The position numbers and the translations under genes are program-made. From Artemisia argyi (taxonomy: Eukaryota > Streptophyta > Magnoliopsida > Asterales > Asteraceae), in the NCBI GenBank assembly GCA_030686995.1, contig CM060692.1, positions 12,939,465 through 13,003,464 on the forward strand: a stretch of DNA of 64,000 nucleotides. Reading direction: 5' to 3'. Positions 11,777-24,010 of this stretch are shown in pieces. The number at the start of each line of letters is the position of its first letter. The first letter of the stretch is position 1. The notes under the pieces were generated by a model that saw only the letters and a list, made by a program, of their open reading frames with translations, did not search any database and had not been told where the DNA came from.

Positions 11777-12039
11777 CCACCTTAAATCTGAAATTTTTCT
11801 CACCTCTTGCACAAAAATTTTCAGATCCAAATCTCTCCAAACATCCTCCTAAAAACCTTTTGACCATATAATTGTTAATCCTTGTTTCAAGTGATTCACT
11901 CCCTCACCTCTCATCTCTCAAAGTGCAATAGAAGAATACTCTTTCAACATCAAGTTGTGAAGTATTGTAGATTTGTGTATATAGTCTAGTTGTTGTGTAC
12001 ATTCATTATAAAGGTGTGATAGTATTGTAACTAGATAGA

Positions 12040-12260
12040 ACTAGGAGTAGAAGTTGTGAATAGAAGTAGTGAGATATAAGTAGTTTGTTGTGAAGAAGAA
12101 GAGCTAGGAAGTAGATAGTTGTGAAGAAGATTGTTGTGAAGTAGATAGTTGTGAAGCTAGATAGGTGTGAAGAAGTAGTGTTGTGATTAAGTAGTGACTA
12201 GGTGTGAAGAAGGTGTATAGAAGGGTGAATAAGTTGTGACGAAGTTGTGGTGTGTATATT
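12040..12260 (+). repeat. degenerate GTTGTGAAG-type tandem repeats in LTR
   Basis: Words such as GTAGATAGTTGTGAAG, GATTGTTGTGAAG and TAGGTGTGAAGAAG recur with irregular spacing downstream of the TATA box, in what would be R/U5 of the LTR. Copies are imperfect. Confidence 0.6.
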
Positions 12261-12882
12261 GGTGTGTAAGGTTTTCTCCACCATAAGGGAGCTTGTTGAC
12301 ATAGTGAAGAAAACTCTCGAGTAGGTGACTTGAGGAGTGGAGTAGGGCAAGGAAGGTGTCCTTGTAGCCGAACCACTATAAATCCTTTGTCTCGCGGTTA
12401 GATATTTCCATATCTTACTTATTATCTTGCTTATATCATTATTACTTTTGTAGACGTAGACATATATGTATAGTTGCTCATATAGTGCTAGTATTGATCT
12501 TACTTAAAGATCAAACAAAAGTTTCATTCACAAAACAAAGTTTTTACAATCAAACTAAAAAGGTAACATACATTTAATTGATCATTTCGATCAAGTATAG
12601 TTTTCATACAAAATATAACTAAGGATTATAAAATAAACGCTTACTTACTTATCTCTCGTATATAGTTATAATTGTTTATATTATGCATGTGTTGATTTCA
12701 CATACTTAGTTTGAATTATTATTATTGCTCATACTTAGATATAGTTGTTCATATTGTTCAAGACTTGAATTAACATAAGATCGAATCAAAGTTTTAAGAG
12801 TAAACAAGACTTTTAAACAACTAAGTTTTCATAAAACTAAAAAGACGTAAAACTATTCAACCTCTCCTTCTAGTTTTCCACA

Positions 12883-13047
12883 GTGTTCATAGATGATATC
12901 TTTATCTATTCTTGTACTGAGGAAGAGTATGCCCGACACTTGAGAATAATCCTGGAATTACTTAAGACAGAGAAGCTTTATGCAAAGTTCTCAAAGTGTG
13001 AATTCTGGATTAGTGTTGTGCAATTTCTCGGACACTTGAGAGATAAA
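12883..13047 (+). pseudogene. pol: chromovirus reverse transcriptase fragment (left part)
   Basis: Translates to VFIDDI, then [20 protein letters not shown] and [10 protein letters not shown], ending at QFLGHL. This is the RT catalytic (VFIDDI) and thumb region of Ty3/gypsy chromoviruses. The frame is interrupted at 13047 by a solo Athila LTR and resumes at 14474. The left edge meets the SIRE-like LTR. Confidence 0.85.
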
Positions 13048-14468
13048 TGATGAGGCAAAAAATGAACCACTTTTAGGGGGTCATTTAAGCCCGAAATTGA
13101 ATTTATTTGATCAAATATTGCCCTAAATCGTTCCTTTTGTGATTTTAGGTACTTTGGGAGTGAAATCTGGAAAAGGAAGCAATTCGGATGTTTTTGGAGC
13201 ATAAAAGTGAAGAAAACGCCAAAGACTTAATTTTCCATGCTGAGAACAGTACCTGACTGCGTCAAGAGGAAAACCCTGACGGCGTCAAGAGTAAATTCCA
13301 TGACGACCCAGTGCAAACCTGACGGCGTCACAACAAGGGCGTCAAGAGTTAAATTGGTGACGGCCTGCATAAGGTGAATACATGACGGCGTCAGACCCAG
13401 ATCTAGGCAGTCCGAGGAACTATTTGGCGGCGAGCTGAAGGCGTCAGACATTTGTTCTTGACGCCGTCACCTATCAAACTCTATATATATTTTTCTATTT
13501 TTCATTCATTAGAGAGGAACTTGTGTGGAGAAAACTAGGGCCGAACTTTGTAAACCCTAGGTCATATTTTACAGTACTTTCAAGGGTTTTCACCCCTTGA
13601 ATCCTTTCATTTTCAATTGAGATAAGTCTTCTCTTAATTCAATCAATATGTCTATGTGTTGGTTGATTATTTCTTATGCTTGTCTTCATTTTAACATGCT
13701 AGGCTAGATCTATCTTGTGTTTGCTTAGATGTAATGAAACCTAGATGTTAATTACGTGTTGATTACTTGTTTATGGTTTTCTTGGATGAATGATTTCAAT
13801 GTTAGGCTTAAGAAAACTGGCAGATCTCCATTTTGTAACATGCTTGAACGTCTTAGGAAACATGAACCGATGTGTACTAAGTTTTATTGGTTGTATTTAA
13901 TGCATGAGTAAATTCTAATGATCCCATGTTAGGAGCTTCTTAGCCGGCTCGACATAGGAGTGAAGTAGGCGCTCATAGGATTGGGGAAGTAAGTACGCCA
14001 CCCCATGAATGGTATTAAGGAATACAATCCGTCATCCACGTAACTATAACAAGTAATTAACGTGTAAAAGATATCTAGGGAGTAGTGAAATCTAAGTAAA
14101 CACAATTCTCCCACATATTGCTCACAACTTTAGTTTAATTTAGTTTGTTTTCATTTCTAGTATTTTATTTTGATTGCATCTTAGTATTGTGTTAGTTGAC
14201 TAGCAACTAATTCCGCCCAAATCCTTCAAACCCTGAGATTTTTAATTTGCTTTTATAAAAACTAAAAAATACAAAAAGAATCATCCCTCATCTCTAGACC
14301 TAGTCTTTAGGTTTTCTAATCCTAGTGACACTATTCCTAGCTGAACGATCAATCCCCTGGTACTTGTCATTATACTATACTACATCGATCAGGTACACTG
14401 CCTAGTGGGGGTTGTAAGCTTCTTGAGATCCCTCGAGAGGTAAAGCCTGGTGCAATCCCTATGTATCA
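13048..14468 (+). repeat. solo Athila-family LTR with 5-bp target duplication ATAAA
   Basis: Starts TGATGAGGC and ends TATGTATCA, 1421 bases. The flanking five bases are ATAAA on both sides (13043-13047 and 14469-14473). It sits inside chromovirus RT, whose coding sense continues across. No internal element sequence remains, so this is a solo LTR from LTR-LTR recombination. It carries TGACGSCGTCA-type motifs (about 13254-13468) and a TATATATATTTT box near 13483. Motif and sequence details are closest to the LTRs of element C. Confidence 0.95.
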
Positions 14469-14473
14469 ATAAA

Positions 14474-15633
14474 CAAGGACTTTGTGTCGATCCTACAAAA
14501 ATTATAGCCGTCAATAATTAGCCGTATCCGTTGAATCCTACCAAAATACGCCAATTCTTAGGACTAGCGGGCTATTATCGAAGGTTTATTGAGGGATTTT
14601 CAAAAATTTCAAAACCTTTGACTGAGTTAACCCAGAAAAATAGGAAGTTTGACTGGGGAAAAGACCAAGAGACAGCTTTCCAACTTTTGAAGAGAAAGTT
14701 GTGTGAAGCTCCAATCTTAGCATTACCAGAGGGAAACGAAGATTTTGTTGTTTACTGTGATGCTTCACGTCGAGGTCTTGGAGCTGTACTGATGCAAAGG
14801 AACACGGTTATCGCCTATGCATCACGACAACTCAAACCACATGAGGAGAATTACACTACACATGATCTAGAATTAGGAGCAGTAGTGTTCGCCTTAAGAA
14901 TATGGAGACATTATTTGTATGGAACAAGGTGTATGGTTTTTACTGATCATAAAAGCCTACAGCATATTCCTAATCAAAAGGAGTTGAACATGAGATAACG
15001 ACGTTGGATAGAACTGCTCGCTAATGATGATTGTAAGATTCGTGATCATCCTGGCAAAGCTAACGTAGTAGCAGATGCTTTGAGCCATAAGGAGCGAATC
15101 AATCCACTTAGAGTTAGGTCGTTAGTTGAGACTCTTCAATCGAATCTACCTTCTAAGATACTCAAAGCCCAAAACGAAGCCCTCAAAGAGGATAATCTAA
15201 AAGTTGAGAACTTACGAGGGATGGATAAGGCTTTTGAGATATGTTCAGACGAAACTCATGGTATTAAGAATCGGAGATGGTTACCATGCTATGGTAACTT
15301 AAGGAATTTGATAATGCACGAGTCCTATAAATCTAAGTACTCCAACCATCCGGGTTCTGATAAGATGTATCAGGATCTAAAGAAACACTATTGGTGGCCC
15401 GACATGATTGCTTCCATTATTAGATATGTGGGCAAGTTTTTAACATGTTCTAGAGTAAAGGGTGAATCGTCTTACGACTTATTGGTGCAGCCTGAAATTC
15501 CCATTTGGAAGTGGGAAAGAATTACGATGTATTTTATCGTAGAACATCCAATGGACATGATACTATTTGGGTTATAGTGAATCGTCTTACGAAATCAGCT
15601 CATTTCATCCTGATGACATCAAATAAGTACATT
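14474..15633 (+). pseudogene. pol: chromovirus RT thumb, RNase H and integrase fragment (right part)
   Basis: Continues the fragment at 12883. It reads QGLCVDPTKI, then [23 protein letters not shown] and RNase H ([28 protein letters not shown]), [16 protein letters not shown], then the integrase zinc finger region ([20 protein letters not shown]; one finger Cys is replaced, KFLTCSRVK) and the beginning of the core. Stops lie at 14519-14521 and 14996-14998. A frame change near 15540 shifts the core to another frame, where [23 protein letters not shown] is readable. Homology ends near 15633. Clearly dead. Confidence 0.88.
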
Positions 15634-16900
15634 TTATTCGCATCATTTATCCTATATATATTGATTATTTTGTATTATTCTATATGGGAATTGATACTTA
15701 ATCGCTTACTTTAGTAATTCTTAGGTAAAAACAAGCAATTGGTGAAAGTTAGTGATTTTGGATGAAATATGGAGCTAAATGATCAAGATTGGAAAAGTCT
15801 GCTGAATAGAAGAGATTAAAGATCATTGCTTAACATTGAAGCATGCGCAGCATCTGATTATGTCATGCGTCGTATATGAAACTTTGGTCAACGAAGAAGA
15901 ACCAACTTGTTCTACCCCAGATACATCGCATCTCATTATCAACATGCTCCGTATCATTCTAAAGACTTCACCAAAGACAATCCAAGATTCTGAAGAACAT
16001 GCGTCGCACAAGAGATTGAAGATACGCCATATCTAAAGGCGGTGAAAGAATATTCGTGAATATTATAATCTTGGACCCCAAGCGAAGTTACATTGATACG
16101 CCGCATCGGAGCAATTCGATACGCTGTATCGGCCAAATACAACCCTTACCAAAAATCAAATGATGATTAGAAGCTTAAAGAAGAAGTAAAAGATTACATG
16201 TCAACACTTGAAGATGCTTTCGTATTTTGGCTGAAAAATCTTCATCCAGACTCCATTTTACCCCGTTCAAGCGGCCACAGAAAGAGAAAAAGGATATCTA
16301 CCTGTTTCTGGAGGAGATGCGGTACATCAAGTCTTTAGATGTACCGTATTGGGTGATGCTCTATATCAGATTTATAGATGCGCCATATCGGGTTAGTTTC
16401 AAACTTGGAGGCGACGTTTACTTATAGATGCGGTGCATCTAATTCTCTAGATGCGCCGTATCGACCTAGATTTCAGAAACTATAAATACCGGACTCATTA
16501 ACGAATTAGGGTATCATTGGGAACCCTTAGGGTCATTCCCAGACGATCAAAGCCCCTGAAAAACAGCAGAAGATCACCCTTGAAGACCTAATTAACCTTG
16601 AAGAACATCTCTTATCATTGTTATATTACTTAATCATTCGGTTAGCGTATTTTACTATTTATGTTTAATACTCTATTCATCTTGATTACGTTTTGTACTT
16701 TGTTACAGAGATTATGGGCTAACACCCTTATGTGTTAGCCGAGTTTATGAGTATTTGATATTTTGGTTTGTTTCTAATTCGATTGGTTGCTCAGTCTTCG
16801 TTTTAATTACTTATGTTTAGTAGTTTTATTTTATTGTATTAGTAAGCTTTAATCCATTAGGATTGATGGGCTTGTGGCCCCCATATGATGTTTTTTTGGT
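15634..16900 (+). promoter_or_regulatory. LTR-like promoter region with repeated CG-containing palindromes
   Basis: After the chromovirus homology stops there is about 1.2 kb with no coding potential. From 15841 to 16464 about eleven imperfect palindromic words of type GATRCGCCRTATC recur (for example at 16021, 16095, 16118, 16377, 16427 and 16450). A TATAAATACC box follows at 16481-16490 and a leader-like stretch after it. This looks like the U3-R part of an LTR from an element I cannot classify; no terminal repeats or partner LTR were found. Confidence 0.45.
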
Positions 16901-19900
16901 GACTTCTATATGTGCATTGATAACCTTTATGCTTAGTTGAGTCTTTTGGGCTACTGATTGCTCAAATATAATATATAGTATAGTATTTCTCAAAGGAATT
17001 GCTAAGGAAATAAGCAAAACCCGAGGTTGTAGTCCGTGAGAATGTGTGAATGCAATTTGAAATTCCCGGTTCGTGAAAAGTGTCGTGAAAGTGGAGAAAA
17101 GGATTTCAATGATATTTAAACTAATGAATATGAAAATGAAACACAATCAACCAATTAAGCACGTAAATCAAGTTACCAAACCTAAAACGTAAAAAACGTA
17201 AGCTAAAACGTAAATTAAACATAAATGCGCGAATTAAAAAGTGAATTTGAAGCTAGACTAATCCTATGGGTATGAAAATAATTTTCCTAAGATACAAATG
17301 ATAAAAGAAAATTTTGGGAAAAAGAAAAATATTTTTTGAATTATTATTTAATTATTATGAATTAAAAGCTATTTTAACTAATTAAAAAGTGATTAAAAAT
17401 GGAAATAAAAAGAAATTAAGTGAGAAAAATACAAAATTAATTTTGAAAAATCTGAAATAACTAAAAACTATTTTCTAAAATATTTTTGGATATTTTTATG
17501 CTTTTTTTTAATTTTATTTGATTTTTCGTTAATAAAAGTAACTAAAAATTGATTAAAAACTAAAATAAAATAAGAAAAATAGCAAAACAATTCAGAAAAA
17601 TATGAAAATTTTATGGAAATTCTGAAATATTAACGAAACCCTAGGAAAAATATGAAAACTAAAAAATAAGCTGAAAAGTGCTCAATGGGCTGAAAACTGC
17701 TTATTTGGAGTGCTTATTAATAAGCACTCTTGACCAAAGTTTACCAAACTTAACCCAAGGGGGTATTTAACTCAAATAAGCTTAAATGAACTGATAAAAT
17801 ACCCGATGATTCACAGAAACTCACTTATTAATGAATAGCAGTTGTAGAAGCACTTAATAAATAAGCAGTTTCTACCAAAAGGACTTAATAAGCTCAGGGC
17901 CAGAGATGCACACTTATGTAAGCTTAGTTAAACTTATAATGACCAGATAAACACACAAGAAAAGCTGAATAAGTACCCAACCGTTCGAATATAAAGACAG
18001 AAAATGAGATTGAACTACTATACTAGACAACTAATTTTTAAGCACTTAGAAAGTTAATTAACCCAACCTAAAAGTAGAGATGTAAAGCTAGAACTACAGG
18101 TAACCTAAAATTAGCAAAAGCCCTAAATCTTATCACCTAATTGAACCCTAAAAATTCCTGAGATCAGATCACTGTAGAAACTGTTTTATGCCTAGAACAG
18201 GTTAAACCAAACCCCTTCATATTAATTTATACTTAGCAAATGATGACAAAAATGTTTGAAAGTGATTTTGTGACAAGTTTATACTATGAATTAACTACTC
18301 AAACAATTTTAAGCAATTTAAACAGCAAAAGGACCCTAAAGGTACTCTAGATCAGACCTTGTTCAAACATGTATGCAAACTTCTTTTGGCTATTCAAGTG
18401 CACCTAAACTTTGACCAATCCCAATTTCAAATGCCTAGAACTATCCCTAGATGATATATTAGCTAAATTATTATGGAATTCCCCTAGATGAACCTTAAAT
18501 CAAACAGAATGCAAAGCCACAGATTCACATGAACAATATTGAACACAGATTTGAGCTAGGAAGTGAACTTTGACTTTTTATGTTTAACAGGAACTCAACT
18601 AACCTAGATGATCCAAACACTACCTTACTAGACCTATTACCCTAACTTTTTGAGATTTAATCTTATAATAAACTAACCAATGATCAAAACAAGTGAGATA
18701 ATAGTTTATAAGGCAGAAACAATGATAAAAACCAACAATAAACCAACAGAACTTAAAAATTCAGATCCAAATGATACTAAGTAGAATTGAAACAGTAAGA
18801 ACCAAATAAGAATTCAAACCACTATTGTATTATGAAGTCTACTACTATAAGCTATCAAAAAAAAAGAATTATAGAATTTGAAATGAAACTTACAAGTTGA
18901 TTCCCCCTCAGCTCAAACAGAGGGGATTCACTAAGCTTGCCTGTCTTTAGATAGGCCAATGGCTCCTTTTGGACTGTCAAATTACCCCTACTGCTTGTTT
19001 GAATAAGCAGTTTGACCTTAGTAGACTTTTTGAAGAATGAAACAGTACCAATTTAACTATTACTCACAATAAGCTATGATTGAGCTTATATGTGCTTTTG
19101 TAAAGGAAAACAAAGCTCGTTGAAGCTTAAGTTTAAACTTGAAACAAATATTTTATTTATTTATTTTATTTTTATTTTTTAGATTTTCTGATTTTTTTGG
19201 TTTTTTGACATAAGATAAACAATAATAAAATCAAAACCTTAAGCAAACTAACAATGATTATATTGATCTAAATAAACAGTAAATATGACTCAAATAAAAC
19301 TAAATAAGAAATTATGACAATTAAGCTAAAAGTAGAATTTCATTAAACTGAAAAGCTGAGTATAAATTGATTACAAGGAATTCAAAAACAATATAACAAG
19401 GTAACTATTACATAAGACTACACACCTAAAGCTGTGAATGAGGAGGGTATTTATACACGAATTAGGGAGGCCTCTTGGATCCTTCTAGTATTCTAGCTCA
19501 CCAATCCTTGTGCTTATGTGTTTCTTTGAGTCAATTTCAGCTCTTGGATTCACTTCTAGATATTTCCATTCAATATGCGCCCTTGGATCATGTGCTAATG
19601 ATGAATGAATCCTGCATGTTAGATATTATTGGACCACGTGTGCCTCTGGATCCTTCCTGACATTTCCTGACACGTTCTAGAAACCCAATCGTTGGGTAAT
19701 TCTAAGATGGGGTAATTTTATGGGAGGGTTATTTAGGGGTCATGGGGGAATAGTAAATTCCGAGTAAATGTTAATTTGGGGGGCGAGAAAAGGGGATTGG
19801 GGGTATTTTTATTGTTTTGTTGACCGGGTGTGGGTATAGTTTGACTCGGGTAGGGAGTGGTGGTTGATCGGGTAATGGGTAAGAGTAGTGGTTTGGAGTA

Positions 19901-20211
19901 TTCATTGGGCTTGGCGGATTGCATTTTGGGTTCATAAGGCTAAGATGTTTAATAAAGATTTAGTGTTTAAGTACAATGACAAGGACCAAAAATGTATATT
20001 CTGAAATTGTACGGACCAATGCTGTCGAATCTCAATAGTACTTTTCCAACGGCTCTTCTTGACTATTTCAATATCTTGGAGGTTGGCTTTGATTTTTCTT
20101 TAATAATTCCATCAAGGGACCAATTTTGTCATTTTGTGAAACTTGGAGGACTGAAGTTGCACTTTTCATCAAACTTTGACCAGGGACCATACTTGTAACT
20201 TTCTGAATCTC
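16901..20211. other. AT-rich noncoding DNA, unassigned
   Basis: No domain-bearing ORF on either strand. 17.2-17.7 kb is extremely A/T-rich. A perfect 22-base palindrome lies at 17708-17729 (arms GAGTGCTTATT/AATAAGCACTC), among several AATAAGC words. From about 19.97 to 20.2 kb are phrases such as GGGACCAATTTTGTCATTTTG that are common in decayed plant LTR elements. The block borders the 3' LTR of element C. Probably old retrotransposon debris. Confidence 0.5.
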
Positions 20212-21575
20212 TGATGCGTGGGAATTGCACCAGGCTTTACCTCTCGAGGGATCCCGAGAAGCTTACAACCCCCACCAGGCAGTGTACCTGATCGTTGTAG
20301 TATAGTATAGTGACAAGTACCGGGGATTGATCGTTCAACTTAGGAATAGTGTCCTAGGATTAGAAAACCTAAAAACTAGGTCTAGAGGTGAGGGATGATT
20401 CTTTTTTGTATTTTTTATAATTTATAAAAGCAAATAAAAATCTCGATTGTTGGAAGAGTGGGCAGAATTAGTTGCTAATCAACTAACCCAATTACTAAGA
20501 TGCAATCAAAATAAAATAATAAAAATGAAAATAAACTAAATTAACTAGTGGTGTGAGCAATATGTGGGAGAATTGTGTTTACTTAGATTTCACTAGTCCC
20601 TAGATATCTTTTATAGGTTAATTACTTGTTACAGTTGCGTGGATGACGGATTGTATTCCTTAATACCGTTCATGGGGCGGTGATCTTACTTCCCCAATCC
20701 TATAAGCTCCTACTTCACTCCTATGTAGAGCCGGCTAAGAAGCTCCTAACATGGGATTACTAGAAACCTAATGGAGATCTTAAGACGTTCAAGCAAGTTA
20801 CCCAATGGAGATCTACCAGTTTTCTTAAGCCTAACATTGAAATCATTCATCCATTACAACTATAAACAAGCAATCAACCTATAATCAACATCTAGGTTTC
20901 ATTACATCTAAGCAAACACATGAGAGATCTAGCCTAGCATGTTATAATCAAGACTAGCATAAGATATATTCAAACAACACATAGACATATTGAATGAATT
21001 GAAAGAAGACTTATCTTAATTGAACATGAAAGGTTTCAAGGGGTGAAAACCCTTGAAAATACTGTTACAAACGACCTAGGGTTTATTAGGTTCGACCCTA
21101 GTATTCTCCACACAAGTTCCTCTCCTAATGAATGAAAAATAGAAAAGTATATATAGATTTTGTGAGGTGACAGCGTCAAGAGTAAATGTCTGACACTGTC
21201 ATCTTGCCGCCAATAAAGTTCTCGGACTGCCTAGATCTGGGTTTGACGCCGTCACGTGTAATCCATCTTCAGGCCGTCACCAAAATAACTCTGGATGCCT
21301 TCAGGTTTTCTCTGGGTCGTCATGGATTTTGCTCCTGACGCCGTCACATTTTCCTTCTTGACGCCGTCAGGTACTGTTCCCAGCATGGAAAATTAAGTCT
21401 TTGCCGTTTTCTTCACTTTTATGCTCTAAAAACGTCCAAAATGCTTCGTTTTCCAGAATTTACTCTCAAAGTAACAAAAATCACAAAAGGAACGATTTAG
21501 GGCAATATTTGATCAAATAAATTCAATTTCGGGCTTAAATGACCCCCTAAAAACGGTTCATTTTTTGCCTCATCA
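20212..21575 (-). repeat. 3' LTR of element C
   Basis: 1364 bases, TGATGAGGC...CGCATCA on the minus strand. TGACGSCGTCA-like motifs cluster at about 21169-21372 and a TATATA box lies near 21150. Around 20747-20790 a block of the usual LTR is missing and replaced by a short non-matching stretch, a local deletion relative to the split 5' LTR. Confidence 0.93.
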
Positions 21576-24010
21576 TATATCCTTACACTTGAGATTTGCT
21601 TGTCCTCAAGCAAATGCGCTTTTATTCTAATCAAAATACAAGTTAGGGCTCATTTAACACTAATATAAAAGTAATTACAACAAATAATCGTTCCACTAAA
21701 GACCAAAGACAAGCACGGAGGTCATACAGTAGCACCTCACAAATAGTGTTTAGATACTCACATCTCTCTGGTGTAATAAAGTAATATCACAATATGGAAA
21801 TGGAAAACATCTCTCACTACCTGTCATAGCAAAATAGATTACCATAGGCTTGGGAAAGGATCAAACCTCCACCACATGGTGTAAGCACCTAGGATAAACT
21901 ATCAAAGAGGTCTTTTAAAGGGTTGTAACGTTAGGTGTAGGGATATGGAATACACAGTTTTGTTGGATATAGGCAATCTTTACTGGTGGCGAGTTAATAA
22001 TCTTGGTTAATTACATGTACAATATGGCGTTGCTAAGCCAAGACTAGACTCGACTTAAGCTAATAAATCAAAAATAACAAAAACATAAAACAAACATAAA
22101 ATGATATGGGATGGTAGTCCGTATGTTTTTTCTCTTTTTCTTTTTCTATTTTTTTTTTCTTTTTTAGTTTTTTTGATTTTTTTTTTTTTTTTTTTTTTTT
22201 TGCATACACTCTTGCCTACCATCCAAAATAATACATCATTGGGAATGAATTTTTACATACTTTACAATAAACTAATCTAATGACTCGAATCAACATAATC
22301 AAAACATGTGGAGTACTTTTAAGATTAACGTACATATGGGGGTAATAATATGATGTTCTTCCCATTACTCCATAATATAAGTACTTTACCCGTGAGTCCC
22401 AATCGTCCCAAAACAATATGTACAAGGATATGACTCGACTTAGCAACCATGTAATCAATTAGAAAATTAACTTAGGGTTTAACAAATAACAATAATGCAC
22501 TAAAAATGAGCGCATACACGGAAGGCTAAGGCGATTTGGTTGTACATTTAAGTGGGGTGTAACAAATTCTTCCTTTAAGTAAGATGCTTAAAGTTAGAAA
22601 CGAAAAGATAGGCTTGGAGGGGTGTACTAGGGGTTTCGTGTACTAAAAATGAGTACAACGCTAATGGTGTGGGAAAAATTAGTTGACTTTACTAGCCAAG
22701 TAGTATGACTTAAATGGTCAAGTAATTATGATACGGGTTTAACACAAGGGTGATCCTAATGCCTCTTATCATGTAGTAAATCCTACTACACGAATGTAGT
22801 CTCACTAGCAGTCTCAGGATGCATCACTAACGCAAGTTCTAGAATCTAAATGCTACCGGTACACTCATAAGCACTAATAGTAAATGCTTTTCCTATCAAA
22901 TCTAAAGGCGAACCTCACATATTTGGGTGGAAAATTTTTCTGGTGGTACGGTTTTGTGCTAGTCACACAATCTCCTATCCATGAGACGCTTGCTATGGCT
23001 AAAGTTTCACTCCTAAATGTTGTAAAAAAAAATTAAATTTGGCGCTAAAATTACACTAACAAGTATTTCTCATAGTTTTATTACACACCTACTATCAAAC
23101 AAACAAACTCAGGTGAAAGTGTATCTGTAAGGTATCATCATTTTACCCTCCCCTTACACTTAGGATGAACATTGTCCCCAATGTTACAGTAAAGAATGTA
23201 AAAGGGAAATAAGTAAAAAGAATGAAATCAAATACTCCCCTGATTCGCTCGGTATGGATAATAAGGTATCCAGGTTAGATCTTCCTCCAAGAAAATGAAC
23301 AATCAAAGCTCCCCTTCCAGAATATAAATCATCTTCTGGTCATACATAACCTGTAAAACCTGAGAAAACAAACAAGGCAACCTCGCGTAAAATCGGCGGC
23401 AATCTATATATGCTAACAAATCATAGAAAACAAAATAAGATATAATGCTTGTGGAATGATGTTTACAGATTTCCAGGAGATTATAAAACAAACGATTCAA
23501 CAAAAACTTCAAGACTCCGTTAGAAAAACAAAACTGGTAAAATTTTCAGAATTTTACACGTGACGCCGTCAGAAGTGACCTGCAGAAATTCTTATGTTAA
23601 GTTTCCGGAAAATTTCTAGAAAAACTTCGTCCTACTTCCTGGAAAATCCTGCAAAACACCATTATGACTCGATACAAGCATTTGACTCTAACAAATACGA
23701 GTATACATGTTCACTTAATATTGTGGAGAATCATGATCGAGTTTGTTTCTTAAAAACATATTTGGGGTTTCCCCTTACAGTTATCTTTTGTGAAATACCT
23801 TTGGATGAAGTTAAGACTAAGCCAAACAACAAAATAAAGTATTTTCACCATTTTAGTTGAAACATGATCTACCAACAATAAAAATAAAGCATGCATATGG
23901 AAGAAAATAACAATCAAACAAAATAAAAATCACACAAAACATGGGTTGCCTCCCAAGAAGCGCTTTTCTTTATTTATGAGTCTTGTAGCTAGACTCAAGG
24001 TCATGGGTTA
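21576..24010 (-). other. conserved 3' noncoding region of element C
   Basis: Same layout as in A, D1, D2 and E: GGGAGGCAACCC block just after the stop, a TGACGSCGTCA motif (about 23562), AAGTGTAAGGGG copies (minus strand, about 23150 and beside the LTR near 21583), and the inverted repeat GGATGGTAG/CTACCATCC (22109-22117 and 22216-22224) around a T-rich tract. One AAGTGTAAGGGG copy near 22240 is lost in a small deletion. No coding potential. Confidence 0.85.

Larger units (their letters stand above)
11067..12882 (+). mobile_element. 3' end of a SIRE/Maximus-like copia element with LTR
   Basis: At 11167-11195 the text TTTTTGATGTTAACAAAAAGGGGGAGAAG, given here only as a position with key core AACAAAAAGGGGGAG, is the typical end of internal sequence plus polypurine tract of SIRE-type copia elements. 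A second purine tract (AAAAAAGAGGAAGAA, 11277-11291) directly precedes a TG...CA unit of about 1.6 kb. Its right end (CTATTCAACC...TTTTCCACA) resembles SIRE LTR ends. It abuts chromovirus RT sequence at 12883, so it appears inserted in or joined to that element. The 5' part is not recognisable. Confidence 0.6.
11292..12882 (+). repeat. SIRE-like LTR
   Basis: Starts TGTTGATATAAAT after a purine tract and ends TTTTCCACA before chromovirus RT. It holds a 26-base palindrome (11684-11709), a TATAAATA box (11769-11776) and, downstream, degenerate GTTGTGAAG repeats (about 12040-12260). No second LTR is found, so ends are inferred from the PPT on the left and the RT homology boundary on the right. 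Confidence 0.6.
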
